The notes under the pieces are model-generated. The model was not told the DNA's origin, did no database searches, and worked only from the letters and a program-made list of their open reading frames with translations. From Pseudidiomarina indica (GTDB lineage: Bacteria; Pseudomonadota; Gammaproteobacteria; Enterobacterales; Alteromonadaceae), in NCBI RefSeq assembly GCF_900104245.1, contig NZ_FMXN01000005.1, positions 114,626-154,634 of the forward strand: a DNA stretch of 40,009 nucleotides. Direction: 5' to 3'. The first letter of the stretch is position 1, and each line of letters starts with the position of its first letter. Of the stretch, positions 1 through 10,086 are shown one piece after another. Both the position numbers and the translations under genes were made by a program.

Positions 1-8
1 AGTCCAGG

Positions 9-84
9 GTCCCCTTCGTCTAGAGGCCTAGGACACCGCCCTTTCACGGCGGTAACAGGGGTTCGAATCCCCTAGGGGACGCCA
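9..84 (+). tRNA. tRNA-Glu (anticodon UUC)
   Basis: A 76-nt cloverleaf is visible: acceptor stem GTCCCCT pairing with AGGGGAC, an anticodon stem CCGCC/GGCGG around the loop CTTTCAC with TTC at 43-45, a T-loop GTTCGAATC, and an encoded CCA end. The UUC anticodon reads glutamate codons GAA/GAG. It converges on tesA, whose stop lies only 5 bases past the CCA. No integrase or repeat of its 3' end sits beside it, so it is not the attachment site of the island further right. Confidence 0.95.
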
Positions 85-88
85 TCTT

Positions 89-736
89 TTATTCACCTGT
101 TTGTTCCAACGTTTCTAGCTGGTCGATTAATTCGAGCAAATAAGGTTCCATGATATCTGCAATAAGCGGTTGAGCATCCCGATTCGGGTGAATGCCATCA
201 TTTTGCATATGCGCCTCATTCTGAATGATTGTTTCCATAAAGAACGGAATCAGCGCCACACCTGTCTGCTCCGCGACTTGCGGGAAAACTTCAGCGAACA
301 TGTCACTATAACGCGGCCCATAATTGGGTGGAATATAGATCTGACTTAACGCAACTTTAGTATTATTTTGTTGCAGTTGCGTGATAATCTGTGACAAGTT
401 TTCGGCGATTGTTGCGGGTAAAAATCCACGCAAGCCATCATTACCACCTAATTCGACAAACACGGCGTCTGGTTGATGGCGACTCATGACACCAGGTAAG
501 CGGTTTAATGCGCCTTGGGTGGTATCGCCGCTAATGCTGGCATTCACAAGGGTGAGCTCTGGATGGGTAAGGCGCCAACGTTGTTGCAAAATCCCAACCC
601 AGGATTCCGACTGCGCCATCCCATAGCCGGCACTTAAGCTGTCCCCCAAAACGACCAAGGTCGTTGCTGTTGCGTGGGACTGAGGGAGCAGGGTGAAAGC
701 AATCACCGCGAACACTTTAATTAGGATATTTTTCAT
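89..736 (-). CDS. tesA: Periplasmic esterase / acyl-CoA thioesterase I (TesA)
   Basis: SGNH/GDSL-family hydrolase of 215 residues, the usual TesA length. It cleaves thioesters and lysophospholipids in the periplasm. A signal peptide covers about residues 1-24 (MKNILIK followed by a hydrophobic stretch and ATA). Block I GDSLS lies at about residue 32, the GGND block at about 98-101, and the catalytic Asp-His pair in DGIHPN at about 180-185. The gene is divergent from ybbA with only two bases between the start codons, as in the tesA/ybbA pair of enterobacteria but tighter. Identification is firm; which substrate it uses here is not visible. Confidence 0.93.
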   Translation of the reverse strand: MKNILIKVFAVIAFTLLPQSHATATTLVVLGDSLSAGYGMAQSESWVGILQQRWRLTHPELTLVNASISGDTTQGALNRLPGVMSRHQPDAVFVELGGNDGLRGFLPATIAENLSQIITQLQQNNTKVALSQIYIPPNYGPRYSDMFAEVFPQVAEQTGVALIPFFMETIIQNEAHMQNDGIHPNRDAQPLIADIMEPYLLELIDQLETLEQTGE

Positions 737-738
737 AG

Positions 739-1419
739 ATGCTGATACAAACCTTACAATTAGAAAAAGAAGTCACAACTCAAGAAGGCATTTTACACAT
801 ACTAGAGCCCATTGAGCTAGCCATTGAAGCAGGACAGACCGTTGCTATTGTAGGCGCCTCAGGATCGGGCAAGTCCACCTTGCTATCGTTGCTAGCGGGT
901 TTAGATATCGCGAGTCGCGGCGAGGTGGTGATTGATGGTGTTGCGTTAAGTCAGCTGGATGAAGAACAGCGGGCACGCTTGCGAGCTGAAAAAATAGGCT
1001 TTATTTTTCAATCATTTTTACTTATTCCGAGCTTAACGGCATTAGAAAACGTGATGCTACCTGCGGAGTTAGCGGGGCAAAAAAATGCCGAGCAGCAGGC
1101 TCGTGAGTTATTAGTAAAAGTTGGCTTAGGCGAACGCTTAACTCATTATCCCAACCAATTATCAGGGGGCGAACAACAACGTGTCGCAATTGCTCGCGCT
1201 TTTATTGGCACCCCTAAAATATTATTTGCAGATGAACCCACCGGGAATTTAGACGCCGCAACGGGTCGCAAAGTGGAGGACCTGTTGTTCGCCATGAACC
1301 AAGAATCAGGCACCACTTTGGTGATGGTCACTCATGATTTGCAGCTGGCTCAGCGTTGTCAGCGTATTTTACGCATGGAAGTAGGACGACTCACCGAGGT
1401 GACCGCAGATGTGGCATAA
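739..1419 (+). CDS. ybbA: ABC transporter ATP-binding protein YbbA
   Basis: A 226-residue ABC ATPase of the LolD/MacB-like type that works with the YbbP permease encoded next. Walker A is GASGSGKST (about residues 39-47), the signature LSGGEQQRVAIARA is at about 141-154, and Walker B ILFADEPTGNLD follows. The D-loop and the His in MVTHD are present, so it should be catalytically competent. The start codon lies two bases from that of divergent tesA, so its ribosome-binding site (a weak AGGA about 12 bases upstream) lies inside tesA. It overlaps ybbP by 11 bases, implying translational coupling. The transported substrate is unknown. Confidence 0.93.
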   Translation: MLIQTLQLEKEVTTQEGILHILEPIELAIEAGQTVAIVGASGSGKSTLLSLLAGLDIASRGEVVIDGVALSQLDEEQRARLRAEKIGFIFQSFLLIPSLTALENVMLPAELAGQKNAEQQARELLVKVGLGERLTHYPNQLSGGEQQRVAIARAFIGTPKILFADEPTGNLDAATGRKVEDLLFAMNQESGTTLVMVTHDLQLAQRCQRILRMEVGRLTEVTADVA

Positions 1420-3937
1420 AATTTCTTGGCGCTTATTGCGGCAGGAGCTGAAGCGTGGTGAGTTAACCATTATGGCCGCCGCAATCGTATTATCGGTGAC
1501 TGCAGTGCTCTCCCTGTCGTTATTTACGGAGCGACTCCAAGCCGGGTTGTTATCGCGGAGTGCTGAGTTCCTCGCTGCAGATCGTGTCTTAAGTGCGCGG
1601 CAGCCAATTCCGACGGAATGGCTGGAGCAGGCGGAACAGTTTGATTTAACCACCGCTCAGCGAGTGGTGTTTAATAGTATGGCATTTGCTAATGAACAAT
1701 TGGCTCTGATTGATGTGAAAGCGGTGAGCGAGGGCTATCCCTTACGCGGTGAGTTACGCCTTGCCGAGGAACCCTATGGCGCTGAAATCAGCGTGAATGA
1801 TGTGCTCCCGAATCCCGGAGAGGCGTGGGCAGCAAGTGCTTTGTTCCAAGAGCTCGGGTTGAAAATTGGCGATACGCTAGAAGTTGGGCATAGTGAATTT
1901 GTGGTGTCACGAGTGCTCACGTACGAACCAGATATTGGGTTTGCGGTGTTCACCGATAGTCCGAATGTGTTGATTCGTTATGATGAATTGGCTCAAACGG
2001 GGTTGATTCAGCCAGGGTCACGAGTTCGTTACCATATTCTCTACGCTGGCAGTGAAGCCCAATTAAATGCCTACTACGAATGGCTTGCCCCTCAATTAAG
2101 TGACGATTTACATAGCTGGCGCAGTATTGCTGATGGTGATAGTCCGCTTGCTCGCAGTCTCCAACGGGCCGAACGTTTCATGCTATTGGCGAGCTTGCTT
2201 GGGGTTGTGTTGGCGGCAACGGCGGTGGCGGTAGCGGCACAGCGCTATTGCCAACGTAATTACGACGTGGTCGCCATTATCAAAACACTGGGAGCCGGAC
2301 GGCGGCAAATTCAGCAAATATTTATTCTCCATTTGCTCTTGTTAACTTTCTTCAGCATAGCGGTAGGGTTGTTGCTTGGATGGCTGATTCAAGCGCAAGT
2401 GATTGACTGGGTGGCTCGCCAGCTGGGAACGAGTTTGCCCACCGTCACCGGGCGACCTTATTTACTTGCTGCCGGAACCGGGTTCATTAGTGCACTGATG
2501 TTTACCTTGTATCCGTTGCTACGGCTCATACAAATTCCGCCTTTACGGGTTCTTAATCGGCAACTGACGGGGACCGATCGCTGGCGTTGGTTGCATTGGC
2601 TAGCCTCGGCTGGCGCGATTTATGCGCTGTTGGTGTTCTATAGCCAACATTGGCTGCTCTCAACGGCTATTTTCGCCGGGGGCGCATTGGCAGCAGGCGT
2701 ATTGCTGTTTGTCAGCCAGCTGTTTATTCGCGTGAGCCGACAGGCTGGTATGCAAGCAGGGAGTGCATGGCGTTTGGCCATGGCAGGGTTGCAACGCCGC
2801 GCGCGTTCAAATCGAGTGCAAATGCTGAGTTTTTCAACGGCAATCATGTTGTTGCTTTTAGTGTTAGCACTCAGACACGAATTGTTGGCTGATTGGCAAC
2901 GACAACTTCCTGCGGATGCGCCGAATTATTTTGTGGTGAATATTGCGCCAACGGATGTGGAACGGTTGCAACAGGAGTTTGCCCAACGCGATATTGAAGC
3001 CGCTGATTTATACCCAGTGGTACCTGGCCGGATGACCGCCGTCAATGGCGTTCCAGTACGGGATGAGGTCACTAAAGAAGCGCGCGGTGATGAAGCTGAT
3101 GTGAGCGCGCATAACGAGGAGCAGCGTGAAGGCTTTGGCCGTGAATTATCACTGACCTGGCGGGATACGTTGCCACCCAATAATCGGCTGGTCCGTGGCC
3201 AATGGTGGGAACCGGGAACCACCACCGCCCAAGTGTCCGTTGAAGCTGAAGTTGCCGAGCGGATGAACTTACAGGTGGGGGATGAGCTGGAGTTTAATAT
3301 TGGTGGAAATGTCTTCCAACTGCCCATTACTAGCATTCGGGAAGTGAATTGGGGATCGTTACAACCCAACTTTTTTATGATCTTTAATACCGCTGCCTTG
3401 GAAGATTTTCCGGCCACCTTTATTACGAGCTTCAATTTGCCAGAACCTCGTAAAAGCGAGCTGTTTGAACTATTCAAACACTTTCCGCAAGTCTCGCTGA
3501 TTGATCTGGATGCGCTGATTGAGCAATTACGTGAGGTGATTGATCAGGTCAGTGTCGCAATTGGTTTTGTCTTGGTGTTGGTATTATTGGCTGGAATCTT
3601 GGTGTTGTTAGCACAGGTGCAAGCAACCTTAGAAGAACGTCAGCAAGAACTGGTGATTTTGCGAACCTTAGGGGCCTCGTCAAAATTACTGAATCGCAGC
3701 ATTACCTATGAATTTTTGATTTTGGGGGCCATCAGCGGGGTTATCGCAGCCTTGGCGATGGAATTAGTGCTGTGGATACTCCAAGTGCAAGTCTTTGACA
3801 TGACGCCTAGTTTGCATTGGCGATTCTGGTTAATTGGGCCTATTTCTGGAGCCGTCGTCGTTGCTGTGTTAGGGCGGTTGGCATGTTTCCGATTGGTCCG
3901 CCGTAATGCTGCAGAACTGATCCGTAAGCTCGCTTAA
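1409..3937 (+). CDS. ybbP: ABC transporter permease YbbP (FtsX/MacB family)
   Basis: An 842-residue inner-membrane protein slightly longer than E. coli YbbP (about 804). It has an N-terminal membrane anchor (about 20-40), a large periplasmic domain, then groups of membrane helices near residues 255-280, 300-330 and 350-370, two in the middle, a second periplasmic region, and C-terminal helices near 715-735, 765-790 and 805-825. This is the duplicated FtsX-like layout. LKTLGAGRRQIQ-like and LRTLGASSKLL loops near residues 290 and 750 are the coupling-helix motifs that touch the ATPase. Start ATG overlaps the end of ybbA. A strong hairpin terminator overlaps its stop codon. Confidence 0.92.
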   Translation: MWHKISWRLLRQELKRGELTIMAAAIVLSVTAVLSLSLFTERLQAGLLSRSAEFLAADRVLSARQPIPTEWLEQAEQFDLTTAQRVVFNSMAFANEQLALIDVKAVSEGYPLRGELRLAEEPYGAEISVNDVLPNPGEAWAASALFQELGLKIGDTLEVGHSEFVVSRVLTYEPDIGFAVFTDSPNVLIRYDELAQTGLIQPGSRVRYHILYAGSEAQLNAYYEWLAPQLSDDLHSWRSIADGDSPLARSLQRAERFMLLASLLGVVLAATAVAVAAQRYCQRNYDVVAIIKTLGAGRRQIQQIFILHLLLLTFFSIAVGLLLGWLIQAQVIDWVARQLGTSLPTVTGRPYLLAAGTGFISALMFTLYPLLRLIQIPPLRVLNRQLTGTDRWRWLHWLASAGAIYALLVFYSQHWLLSTAIFAGGALAAGVLLFVSQLFIRVSRQAGMQAGSAWRLAMAGLQRRARSNRVQMLSFSTAIMLLLLVLALRHELLADWQRQLPADAPNYFVVNIAPTDVERLQQEFAQRDIEAADLYPVVPGRMTAVNGVPVRDEVTKEARGDEADVSAHNEEQREGFGRELSLTWRDTLPPNNRLVRGQWWEPGTTTAQVSVEAEVAERMNLQVGDELEFNIGGNVFQLPITSIREVNWGSLQPNFFMIFNTAALEDFPATFITSFNLPEPRKSELFELFKHFPQVSLIDLDALIEQLREVIDQVSVAIGFVLVLVLLAGILVLLAQVQATLEERQQELVILRTLGASSKLLNRSITYEFLILGAISGVIAALAMELVLWILQVQVFDMTPSLHWRFWLIGPISGAVVVAVLGRLACFRLVRRNAAELIRKLA

Positions 3938-3955
3938 CACGAGCTTACGGCATTT
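3922..3955 (+). terminator. Rho-independent terminator after ybbP
   Basis: A perfect 11-bp inverted repeat, CCGTAAGCTCG at 3922-3932 and CGAGCTTACGG at 3940-3950 with a 7-base loop, is followed by CATTTTTATT. The ybbP stop codon lies in the loop. It separates ybbP from the convergent hydrolase gene. Confidence 0.85.
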
Positions 3956-4819
3956 TTATTCAGTGTGTTGCAGTGCCGCTGCTAATGGCTCGGCAAAAAA
4001 CTGTGGCCAGAACGCGGCGTGGCTTTTTTTAAAGGCACCAAAATGTCCAATCTGTGTGATCCCGAGTTGGTGTGGGGTGAATAGGATTCGGCGTTGCGGT
4101 GCTTGCTGGTAAAAATCGTGCATGATGGTGACGTTGCGCTCAGTAAGCATTTCATCATCACTCAACCGAATTGCGGTGATGGGGGTGGTTACCTGAGCAT
4201 ATTGCTCGTAGCGCTGTTCGACGCCGACCAAATAATGTGGATGCAGACACCAACGCCGCCATTGCTGCATCGCACCGGCCGGTACATCACCGATAATACC
4301 CAGTTTGCGGCCGGGGAAATAACCCGCTAATGGAATGAGCCAAGGCGTTACGAAAAACCACAAAAACGCCGACTTGAATTTGAGGCTTGGAGTAGTGTGG
4401 CGCCAATAGCCGGTGCCTGTTGCGACAGTAATGACATGATCAATGAGAGTATGATTTGGAATTAAGCCAAAAATTTGCCCACTGATGCTATGAGCGAGCC
4501 ATACCAATGGCAGGCCATTGGCTTCACGATACGCATAGTCAATCACTGCCTTGGCGTCGAGCATGGCCCAATCCATTACCGTGGTCTTGATTTGTTTGAG
4601 CGGCTGATCGACCGATGCGCCAATCCCGAAATAATCAAAACTAATCACTCGATAGCCTTGTTCGTTTAACCATTGGCAAAGGGGTTGATAAAACGCCTGC
4701 GGTACCGCCATGGCCGGAGCCATAATCACCACCCCTTTCGGTGAGGGGGTATTCCAGCAGTAAGCAACGATGGTACGTTTCGCTGAGGTTTGGAGTTGAA
4801 TCCGCTTGGGTGTTTCCAT
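3956..4819 (-). CDS. Predicted alpha/beta hydrolase (COG4757-like)
   Basis: A 287-residue alpha/beta-hydrolase. An open frame extends upstream to 4921, but that part overlaps yciI; the ATG at 4819 (METPKRIQL) matches the domain start. The nucleophile elbow reads AHSISG at about residue 110, with Ala where many relatives have Gly. A late acidic residue is in LSDDEML and the probable catalytic His in IGHFGAF. No signal peptide, so probably cytoplasmic. It starts two bases after the yciI stop, so it is probably cotranscribed with yciI and yciB. Substrate unknown. Confidence 0.8.
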   Translation of the reverse strand: METPKRIQLQTSAKRTIVAYCWNTPSPKGVVIMAPAMAVPQAFYQPLCQWLNEQGYRVISFDYFGIGASVDQPLKQIKTTVMDWAMLDAKAVIDYAYREANGLPLVWLAHSISGQIFGLIPNHTLIDHVITVATGTGYWRHTTPSLKFKSAFLWFFVTPWLIPLAGYFPGRKLGIIGDVPAGAMQQWRRWCLHPHYLVGVEQRYEQYAQVTTPITAIRLSDDEMLTERNVTIMHDFYQQAPQRRILFTPHQLGITQIGHFGAFKKSHAAFWPQFFAEPLAAALQHTE

Positions 4820-4821
4820 GA

Positions 4822-5121
4822 TTATGGCAATACTTTCAAATAGGGTTTGACGGTGACGTTGGCATAAACGCCGGCTGCAAGATAAGGGTCTTGCTCTGCC
4901 CATGTTTGCGCCTCGTCCCATGATTCAAATTCAGCAATCACCAAGGACCCTGTAAAACCAGCCTCGCCGGGATCGGTGCTCGCAATTGCAGGGCAGGGGC
5001 CTGCGACTAAGAGGCGCCCCTCAGCACGTAACTGCTCTAATCGTGCCAAATGTGCGGGGCGAGTTGCACGTCGTGCAGCGAGTGAATTAGGAGCATCTTC
5101 TGCCCAAATCGCAAACCACAT
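4822..5121 (-). CDS. yciI: YciI family protein
   Basis: A 99-residue ferredoxin-like-fold protein of the YciI/dimeric alpha-beta barrel family. The conserved His ([10 protein letters not shown], about residue 24) and Asp (DPYLAAGVY, near residue 80) that line the putative active site are present. Family function is not settled. It sits between yciB and a hydrolase gene; its ATG shares one base with the yciB stop. YciI and YciB are also neighbours near trp genes in other gammaproteobacteria, which fits the trp operon found 1.5 kb away. Confidence 0.88.
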   Translation of the reverse strand: MWFAIWAEDAPNSLAARRATRPAHLARLEQLRAEGRLLVAGPCPAIASTDPGEAGFTGSLVIAEFESWDEAQTWAEQDPYLAAGVYANVTVKPYLKVLP

Positions 5122-5687
5122 TATTCAATCTCCTTGATATCTTTGTCGCGGTCGGTGTGATGCTTAAACATGTAAGCTCCGGAAAACACACTGAATAACA
5201 AGGTTGCTCCGAGCGTTCCAAACACTTTGAAGTTTACCCATGCGTCAAGGCTCATGTACTCCGCAATGTAGAGGTTAAGACCTGCTAAGACGAGGGCAAA
5301 TAACACCCAGGCGTAGGTCAAACGCAGCCAAGCAAACTCAGGAAGATTGATTTCTTGGCCGAGCATCGCTTGCAGTGGGCTACGTCGTTGCCACTTGGTG
5401 CCAATGAGTAAGAACAGCGCGATCGCCACATAAACAATGGAGACTTTGATTTTCACAAACCATTCATCACGTAGAAATAATGTGATACTCCCAAAGATCA
5501 AAATGGCCCACATCAGAATCCAGTGCCGCATGGTGACCGGCTCTCGCATGAACTTAATGGCGATGATTTGCATCACGGTAGCCACCATCAAGACACCTGT
5601 GGCAATAAAAATATCACCTAATAAATAGAAGATGAAAAACAAGACGATAGGTAAATATTCAAGGATCAGTAACATTGTGATATCCAC
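5121..5687 (-). CDS. yciB: Inner membrane septation protein YciB (IspZ family)
   Basis: A 188-residue polytopic membrane protein with about five hydrophobic helices; E. coli YciB is 179 residues. In the family it interacts with elongation and division proteins and helps keep envelope integrity. Typical features are the N-terminal [21 protein letters not shown] helix and the conserved [20 protein letters not shown] stretch near the C-terminus. First gene of a three-gene minus-strand cluster (yciB-yciI-hydrolase). The 107-bp gap upstream to the divergent epimerase gene must hold its promoter. Confidence 0.9.
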   Translation of the reverse strand: MDITMLLILEYLPIVLFFIFYLLGDIFIATGVLMVATVMQIIAIKFMREPVTMRHWILMWAILIFGSITLFLRDEWFVKIKVSIVYVAIALFLLIGTKWQRRSPLQAMLGQEINLPEFAWLRLTYAWVLFALVLAGLNLYIAEYMSLDAWVNFKVFGTLGATLLFSVFSGAYMFKHHTDRDKDIKEIE

Positions 5688-5794
5688 GCGATTAAACGGA
5701 CTTCAGTGTGCCAGAAAAAAGTGCTGAGGACTAGATTCATTGTGCGTAACGGGCCATCATAATGGTTGGCTTGCTTAACGGAGGCATAATTCCT

Positions 5795-6721
5795 ATGAAG
5801 GTTTTAGTTACTGGAGGAACAGGACTGATTGGCTCAGCACTCATCCCACGGTTACTGGCAGACTACCAGGTCACAGTGACCAGCCGCGCTCCACAACGAG
5901 CACTGGAACAATTTGGTCCAGCGGTTCAGGTGGTGCGCGGGATTGAGGAATTGGGCGATTTCAGTGTGTATGACGCCGTCATCAATTTGCAAGGTGAAGG
6001 GATTGCTCAGCGGCGCTGGAGCGCACGGCGCAAACAACAGCTTGAACAAAGTCGCTGGCAGGTGACTCGTGAATTAACTGAGCGAATTCGTCTTGCAGCC
6101 AATCCCCCTCAAGTTTTCATTAGTGGCTCGGCGATTGGTTACTATGGCGCCCAGGGTGCAACCCCGGTGACCGAACAGACTGAAGTGAGGCAACCGGACG
6201 ATTTCGCCCACCGTCTTTGCGTCGAGTGGGAACGTTTGGCGGTGGCTGCTCAATCAGCGGAAACCCGTGTTTGCCTACTTCGTACAGGCGTTGTCTTGGC
6301 ACCTCGCGGTGGGGCGTTGGAAAAGATGTTGCCACCTTATTTATTGGGCTTAGGTGGGCCCATCGGTTCAGGCACCCAAGGGTTTAGCTGGATTCATGTG
6401 GATGACATGGTTGAAGTGATTCTCTTTTTGCTTCGCCAGCAGGAGTGCCAAGGAATTTTTAATGCCACCGCCCCGCAGCCTGTGGAGCAACGGGAGTTCA
6501 GTAAAACGCTGGCAAAAGTGCTTCGGAAATCGCATTTTATGCGAATTCCTAGTTGGGCGATGAAACTGATGCTAGGGGAATTATCAAACATGGTATTGAC
6601 CGGCCAATTTGTGCTTCCGGAGAATCTCCAAAAGGCCGGTTATCAGTTTAAATTTGAGTCGTTGGAAGCGGCTCTGCGGGATTGTTTGTTGCCTGTTTCA
6701 TCGCCTGCACAAACTGACTAA
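5795..6721 (+). CDS. yfcH: TIGR01777-family NAD-dependent epimerase (YfcH-like)
   Basis: A short-chain-dehydrogenase-like sugar-epimerase homologue of 308 residues. The start at 5795 is preferred over an in-frame ATG at 5762: GGAGG lies 10 bases upstream and the protein then begins with MKVLVTGGTGLIGSAL, the dinucleotide-binding motif. FSWIHVDDMV near residue 200 is the family hallmark. The physiological role of YfcH is unproven. Its 3' end overlaps the convergent trpA by 74 bp with no terminator between them. Confidence 0.87.
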   Translation: MKVLVTGGTGLIGSALIPRLLADYQVTVTSRAPQRALEQFGPAVQVVRGIEELGDFSVYDAVINLQGEGIAQRRWSARRKQQLEQSRWQVTRELTERIRLAANPPQVFISGSAIGYYGAQGATPVTEQTEVRQPDDFAHRLCVEWERLAVAAQSAETRVCLLRTGVVLAPRGGALEKMLPPYLLGLGGPIGSGTQGFSWIHVDDMVEVILFLLRQQECQGIFNATAPQPVEQREFSKTLAKVLRKSHFMRIPSWAMKLMLGELSNMVLTGQFVLPENLQKAGYQFKFESLEAALRDCLLPVSSPAQTD

Positions 6722-7484
6722 GTCGGAGCAAGAGCTGCTGTGGGTCATGCTGATAAGCGGCAATGATTGCGACAATGGCGGATCCACAGATTGCACCGGC
6801 CGCGCCTGCTGCAAGCGCTGCCTGTACATGAGCGGGTGTGGAAATGCCAAACCCTAATAAGGGCGGTGTACTGGCAGCCTCCCGCAAACGCGTTAAGGTT
6901 TGCGCTGCGGGGGTAGCCATTTCCTGTTCTGCGCCGGTGACTCCCACTCGACTCAGTAAGTACACGTAGCCTTCGCTATGGGCCGCAATGTACTGCAGAG
7001 TCTCTTGATCGGCATCAGGCGGTGCCAATAGTACCGGTGCAATCCCATGCTGTTTAGCGGCGTCAATAAAAGGCTGTGCCGAACGAATAGGAACATCCGC
7101 GACCAGCACGGAATCAACGCCGGCCTCAGCACATTGTTGATAAAATTCTCCTAAGCTTGGGTTGAGAGTTAAATTCGCATACACCAAGAGACCCATCGGT
7201 AACTCAGGGTAACGTTGCCGAATAGTGCGAATGATGGCGAAGACCTGCTGACGTGTTGTGCCAGCCGCAAGCGCCCGAACGTTGGCGGCTTGAATGGTCG
7301 GCCCATCCGCCACTGGATCGGAAAAAGGCAGCCCAAGTTCCAAGCCGTCGGCGCCTGCCTGCACCAGCGTATCAATGATGGCAAGGCTCAGCTCTGGGTT
7401 AGGGTCCCCCAAGGTGACAAAGGGAATAAACGCCCCTTGTTGGCGCTGGTGCAATTGTTCAAATAATCGTTGGTAGCGATTCAT
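6648..7484 (-). CDS. trpA: Tryptophan synthase alpha chain
   Basis: A 278-residue TIM barrel that splits indole-3-glycerol phosphate to indole and glyceraldehyde-3-phosphate, the indole passing through a tunnel to TrpB. Catalytic Glu ([10 protein letters not shown], about residue 49) and Asp (about 60) are present, and the phosphate-binding GFGIS and GAICGSAIV loops are intact. It overlaps trpB by four bases (ATGA), the usual coupling for this 1:1 complex. The C-terminus is about ten residues longer than in E. coli and is encoded antisense to the end of yfcH. Confidence 0.97.
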   Translation of the reverse strand: MNRYQRLFEQLHQRQQGAFIPFVTLGDPNPELSLAIIDTLVQAGADGLELGLPFSDPVADGPTIQAANVRALAAGTTRQQVFAIIRTIRQRYPELPMGLLVYANLTLNPSLGEFYQQCAEAGVDSVLVADVPIRSAQPFIDAAKQHGIAPVLLAPPDADQETLQYIAAHSEGYVYLLSRVGVTGAEQEMATPAAQTLTRLREAASTPPLLGFGISTPAHVQAALAAGAAGAICGSAIVAIIAAYQHDPQQLLLRLSQFVQAMKQATNNPAEPLPTTQI

Positions 7485-8683
7485 TGTGGCTCTCCTTGGG
7501 CAATGATTTGGCGGACGTGATCAATATCTTTATCACCACGCCCTGATAAGTTTACGAGCAGCACTTGGGGGGCATCAGGTTGTGCCGCACGGCGCAATGC
7601 ATAAGCCAGCGCATGGGCGGATTCCAACGCCGGAATAATGCCTTCCTGTTGGGCCAATAGTTGGAAAGCTTGCAGCGCTTCTTGGTCCGTCACTGTCACA
7701 TACTGGGCCCGTCCAGTGGCTTGTAAATATGCGTGTTGCGGGCCTACGCCAGGATAGTCCAGGCCGGCAGAAACCGAGTAACTTTCGTGGATTTGGCCCT
7801 CATCGGATTGCAAAACCTTTGACCGGCAGCCGTGTAAGATACCAGCACGGCCAGCGGTCAGAGTGGCACCATGCGCCTGGCTGGCTAGGCCTTTGCCAGC
7901 AGGCTCAACGCCAATCAATGCCACTTCGGTTTCCTCAATAAATTCGGCAAACATGCCAATGGCGTTTGAGCCGCCCCCGACACAGGCAATGACTTCATCA
8001 GGAAGGCGGCCAATTCGGTCTCGCAGCTGCTGTTTTGCTTCTTGTCCGATCATGCGATGAAACTCTCGCACAATCGTCGGAAATGGGTGTGGTCCGGCCG
8101 CAGTTCCTAATAAATAATGGGTGGTTTGGTAATTTGCTGTCCAATCCCGTAATGCTTCGTTGACCGCATCTTTCAGAGTGCCACTGCCGGCATCCACGGC
8201 AATGACTTTTGCGCCCATGAGTTCCATGCGGAAAACGTTCGGTTGTTGCCGAGCAACATCAGTGGCACCCATATAGATCACGCATTCGAGCCCTAGTAAC
8301 GCACAGGCTAAGGCCGTTGCAGTGCCATGTTGTCCCGCACCAGTTTCTGCAATGACACGCTGTTTGCCCATTCGCTTCGCGAGTAAGGCTTGGCCAAGAA
8401 CTTGATTGGTTTTATGTGCGCCACCGTGTAATAAGTCTTCGCGCTTCAAATAAATTTGAGTGCCATTGGGGCTCTGTAACGGTAAATTCCGACAGCGCGA
8501 TAATGGCGTGGGGCGGCCTAAGTAGTTTTTCAGTAAGTCCTGAAACTCTGCTTGGAACTCAGGATCTTGTTGGGCGTCGATAAACGCCTGTTCCAGTTGG
8601 TCCAGTGCAGGCACTAAAATCTCCGGCACATATTGTCCGCCAAAATCACCAAAGTAGGCGGGTAAGTGGGGGCGTGATGTCAT
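7481..8683 (-). CDS. trpB: Tryptophan synthase beta chain
   Basis: A 400-residue PLP enzyme that condenses indole with L-serine. The PLP-lysine motif GGAHKTNQ is at about residues 84-91, the loop ETGAGQHG follows at about 108, and the phosphate-binding [10 protein letters not shown] is at about 232. Length and motifs match the standard TrpB1 form. Five bases separate it from trpC upstream. Confidence 0.98.
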   Translation of the reverse strand: MTSRPHLPAYFGDFGGQYVPEILVPALDQLEQAFIDAQQDPEFQAEFQDLLKNYLGRPTPLSRCRNLPLQSPNGTQIYLKREDLLHGGAHKTNQVLGQALLAKRMGKQRVIAETGAGQHGTATALACALLGLECVIYMGATDVARQQPNVFRMELMGAKVIAVDAGSGTLKDAVNEALRDWTANYQTTHYLLGTAAGPHPFPTIVREFHRMIGQEAKQQLRDRIGRLPDEVIACVGGGSNAIGMFAEFIEETEVALIGVEPAGKGLASQAHGATLTAGRAGILHGCRSKVLQSDEGQIHESYSVSAGLDYPGVGPQHAYLQATGRAQYVTVTDQEALQAFQLLAQQEGIIPALESAHALAYALRRAAQPDAPQVLLVNLSGRGDKDIDHVRQIIAQGEPQ

Positions 8684-8688
8684 CTGTT

Positions 8689-10086
8689 TTACTCCTCAAT
8701 AGGCGGCATCGGAATGCGCCCGTAGCTTCTTAAATGCTGAAAAACTCGGTTGATTTGCCCGGCATCTTTGCGACCAGGCGCTGTCTCAACCCCAGAATTC
8801 AAATCAAACTGCTGGATACCTGTTTGTTGCGCAGCCGCGAGATTGCTGGCCGCTAAGCCCCCGGCTAACATCAGTTGCTGACGCTGAGCTGAGGGAAGTT
8901 GAGTCAGGTGGTGCCACGCGAACGGTTGTCCGCTGCCGCCACCTGGGCTATCCAAAATGAGTCGTGACGCGCCAGTCGTAGGTAATGTGATTGGACCGGT
9001 TACCGCCATGGCACGCCAAATTTGGGTATGGGGCACACGGGTTGTTAAGGCTTGTACAAACGCTTCATCTTCTTGGCCATGCAATTGAATGGCCGTCAGC
9101 TGGAGAGTGTTGGCATAGTGGCTGATAAGGTCTAAGGGTTGGTTAGCAAAAACCCCAACATAGCTTAGTTCTGGTGCCCCCTTCGTTACTTGCTGTGCTT
9201 GCTCAAGGGTGAGGCAACGAGGGGAGTGTGGGACGAAGATAAGCCCACCATAGGCAGCCCCTGCGGCACGTGCGACTTGAGCATCTTTCACTTCGGTGAG
9301 GCCACAAATTTTGTGGTGCCCATAGATGAGCTCACGGCAGGCTTGATCGACATTTGCTTTGGCGGTGAGCGAACTACCGATTAAAAATCCATCGACTGCA
9401 GGTGCAGCGGCCCGAATTTGGGCATGCTTGTGATAGCCTGATGCTGCCACAACCAAGGTCTGTGGAGGGATTTCGGGAGCCATGGTTAGGGTGCGCTCAC
9501 AATCAATGCTCAAGTCATGCAAGTTGCGATTATTGATACCGATGATGTTGGCGTTTAACCGAATGGCTCGTGCAAGCTCGGCTGGGGTTGAGATTTCCGT
9601 CAACACATCCAGTTGATAGCGTTCCGCCACAGCCACCAAGGCTAAGTATTCAGCATCCGTGAGCACCGCTAACATCAATAAAATTGCATCTGCACCAAAA
9701 TAACGAGCGAGCAAAACATGCTCTGGCTGAACGATAAAGTCTTTGCATAGCACCGGTTGACTAACGCTATTGGCGACCACGGCGAGATCACGAAAATCAC
9801 CGTGAAAATAATCAGGCTCAGTAAGCACCGAAATTGCTGCTGCATAAGGGCTATAGGCGAGCGCTAATTGTCGAGGATCCCAATGCTGGCGCAGTACCCC
9901 ATGTGATGGTGAGGCTTGTTTACACTCTAAAATAAAACTTGCATAGGGCTGTCGTAACGCATCTGCAAGGCTCCGAACGCTTGGCGGTAGGTGCGCTGTC
10001 AATGCTGCAATATCGAGCTGCTCGAGTTGTCGCTGCAGGGACTGTTGACGTGCTGCTGTGATGGTATTAAGCACCGATTGAGACAC
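8689..10086 (-). CDS. trpCF: Bifunctional IGP synthase / PRA isomerase
   Basis: A 465-residue fusion, as in most gammaproteobacteria. The N-terminal indole-3-glycerol-phosphate synthase domain (about 1-255) has the catalytic [10 protein letters not shown] motif and IIGINNRNL; the C-terminal phosphoribosylanthranilate isomerase domain (about 256-455) opens with [10 protein letters not shown], with the catalytic Cys, and ends with the Asp in FDLNSGVE. It catalyses two successive steps of tryptophan synthesis. The start overlaps the end of trpD by 20 bases. Confidence 0.97.
   Translation of the reverse strand: MSQSVLNTITAARQQSLQRQLEQLDIAALTAHLPPSVRSLADALRQPYASFILECKQASPSHGVLRQHWDPRQLALAYSPYAAAISVLTEPDYFHGDFRDLAVVANSVSQPVLCKDFIVQPEHVLLARYFGADAILLMLAVLTDAEYLALVAVAERYQLDVLTEISTPAELARAIRLNANIIGINNRNLHDLSIDCERTLTMAPEIPPQTLVVAASGYHKHAQIRAAAPAVDGFLIGSSLTAKANVDQACRELIYGHHKICGLTEVKDAQVARAAGAAYGGLIFVPHSPRCLTLEQAQQVTKGAPELSYVGVFANQPLDLISHYANTLQLTAIQLHGQEDEAFVQALTTRVPHTQIWRAMAVTGPITLPTTGASRLILDSPGGGSGQPFAWHHLTQLPSAQRQQLMLAGGLAASNLAAAQQTGIQQFDLNSGVETAPGRKDAGQINRVFQHLRSYGRIPMPPIEE

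Noticed and set aside
9..84. tRNA-Glu as the island's attachment site
   Set aside because: The island boundary is 20 kb away in gpt and no tRNA 3' end is repeated there.
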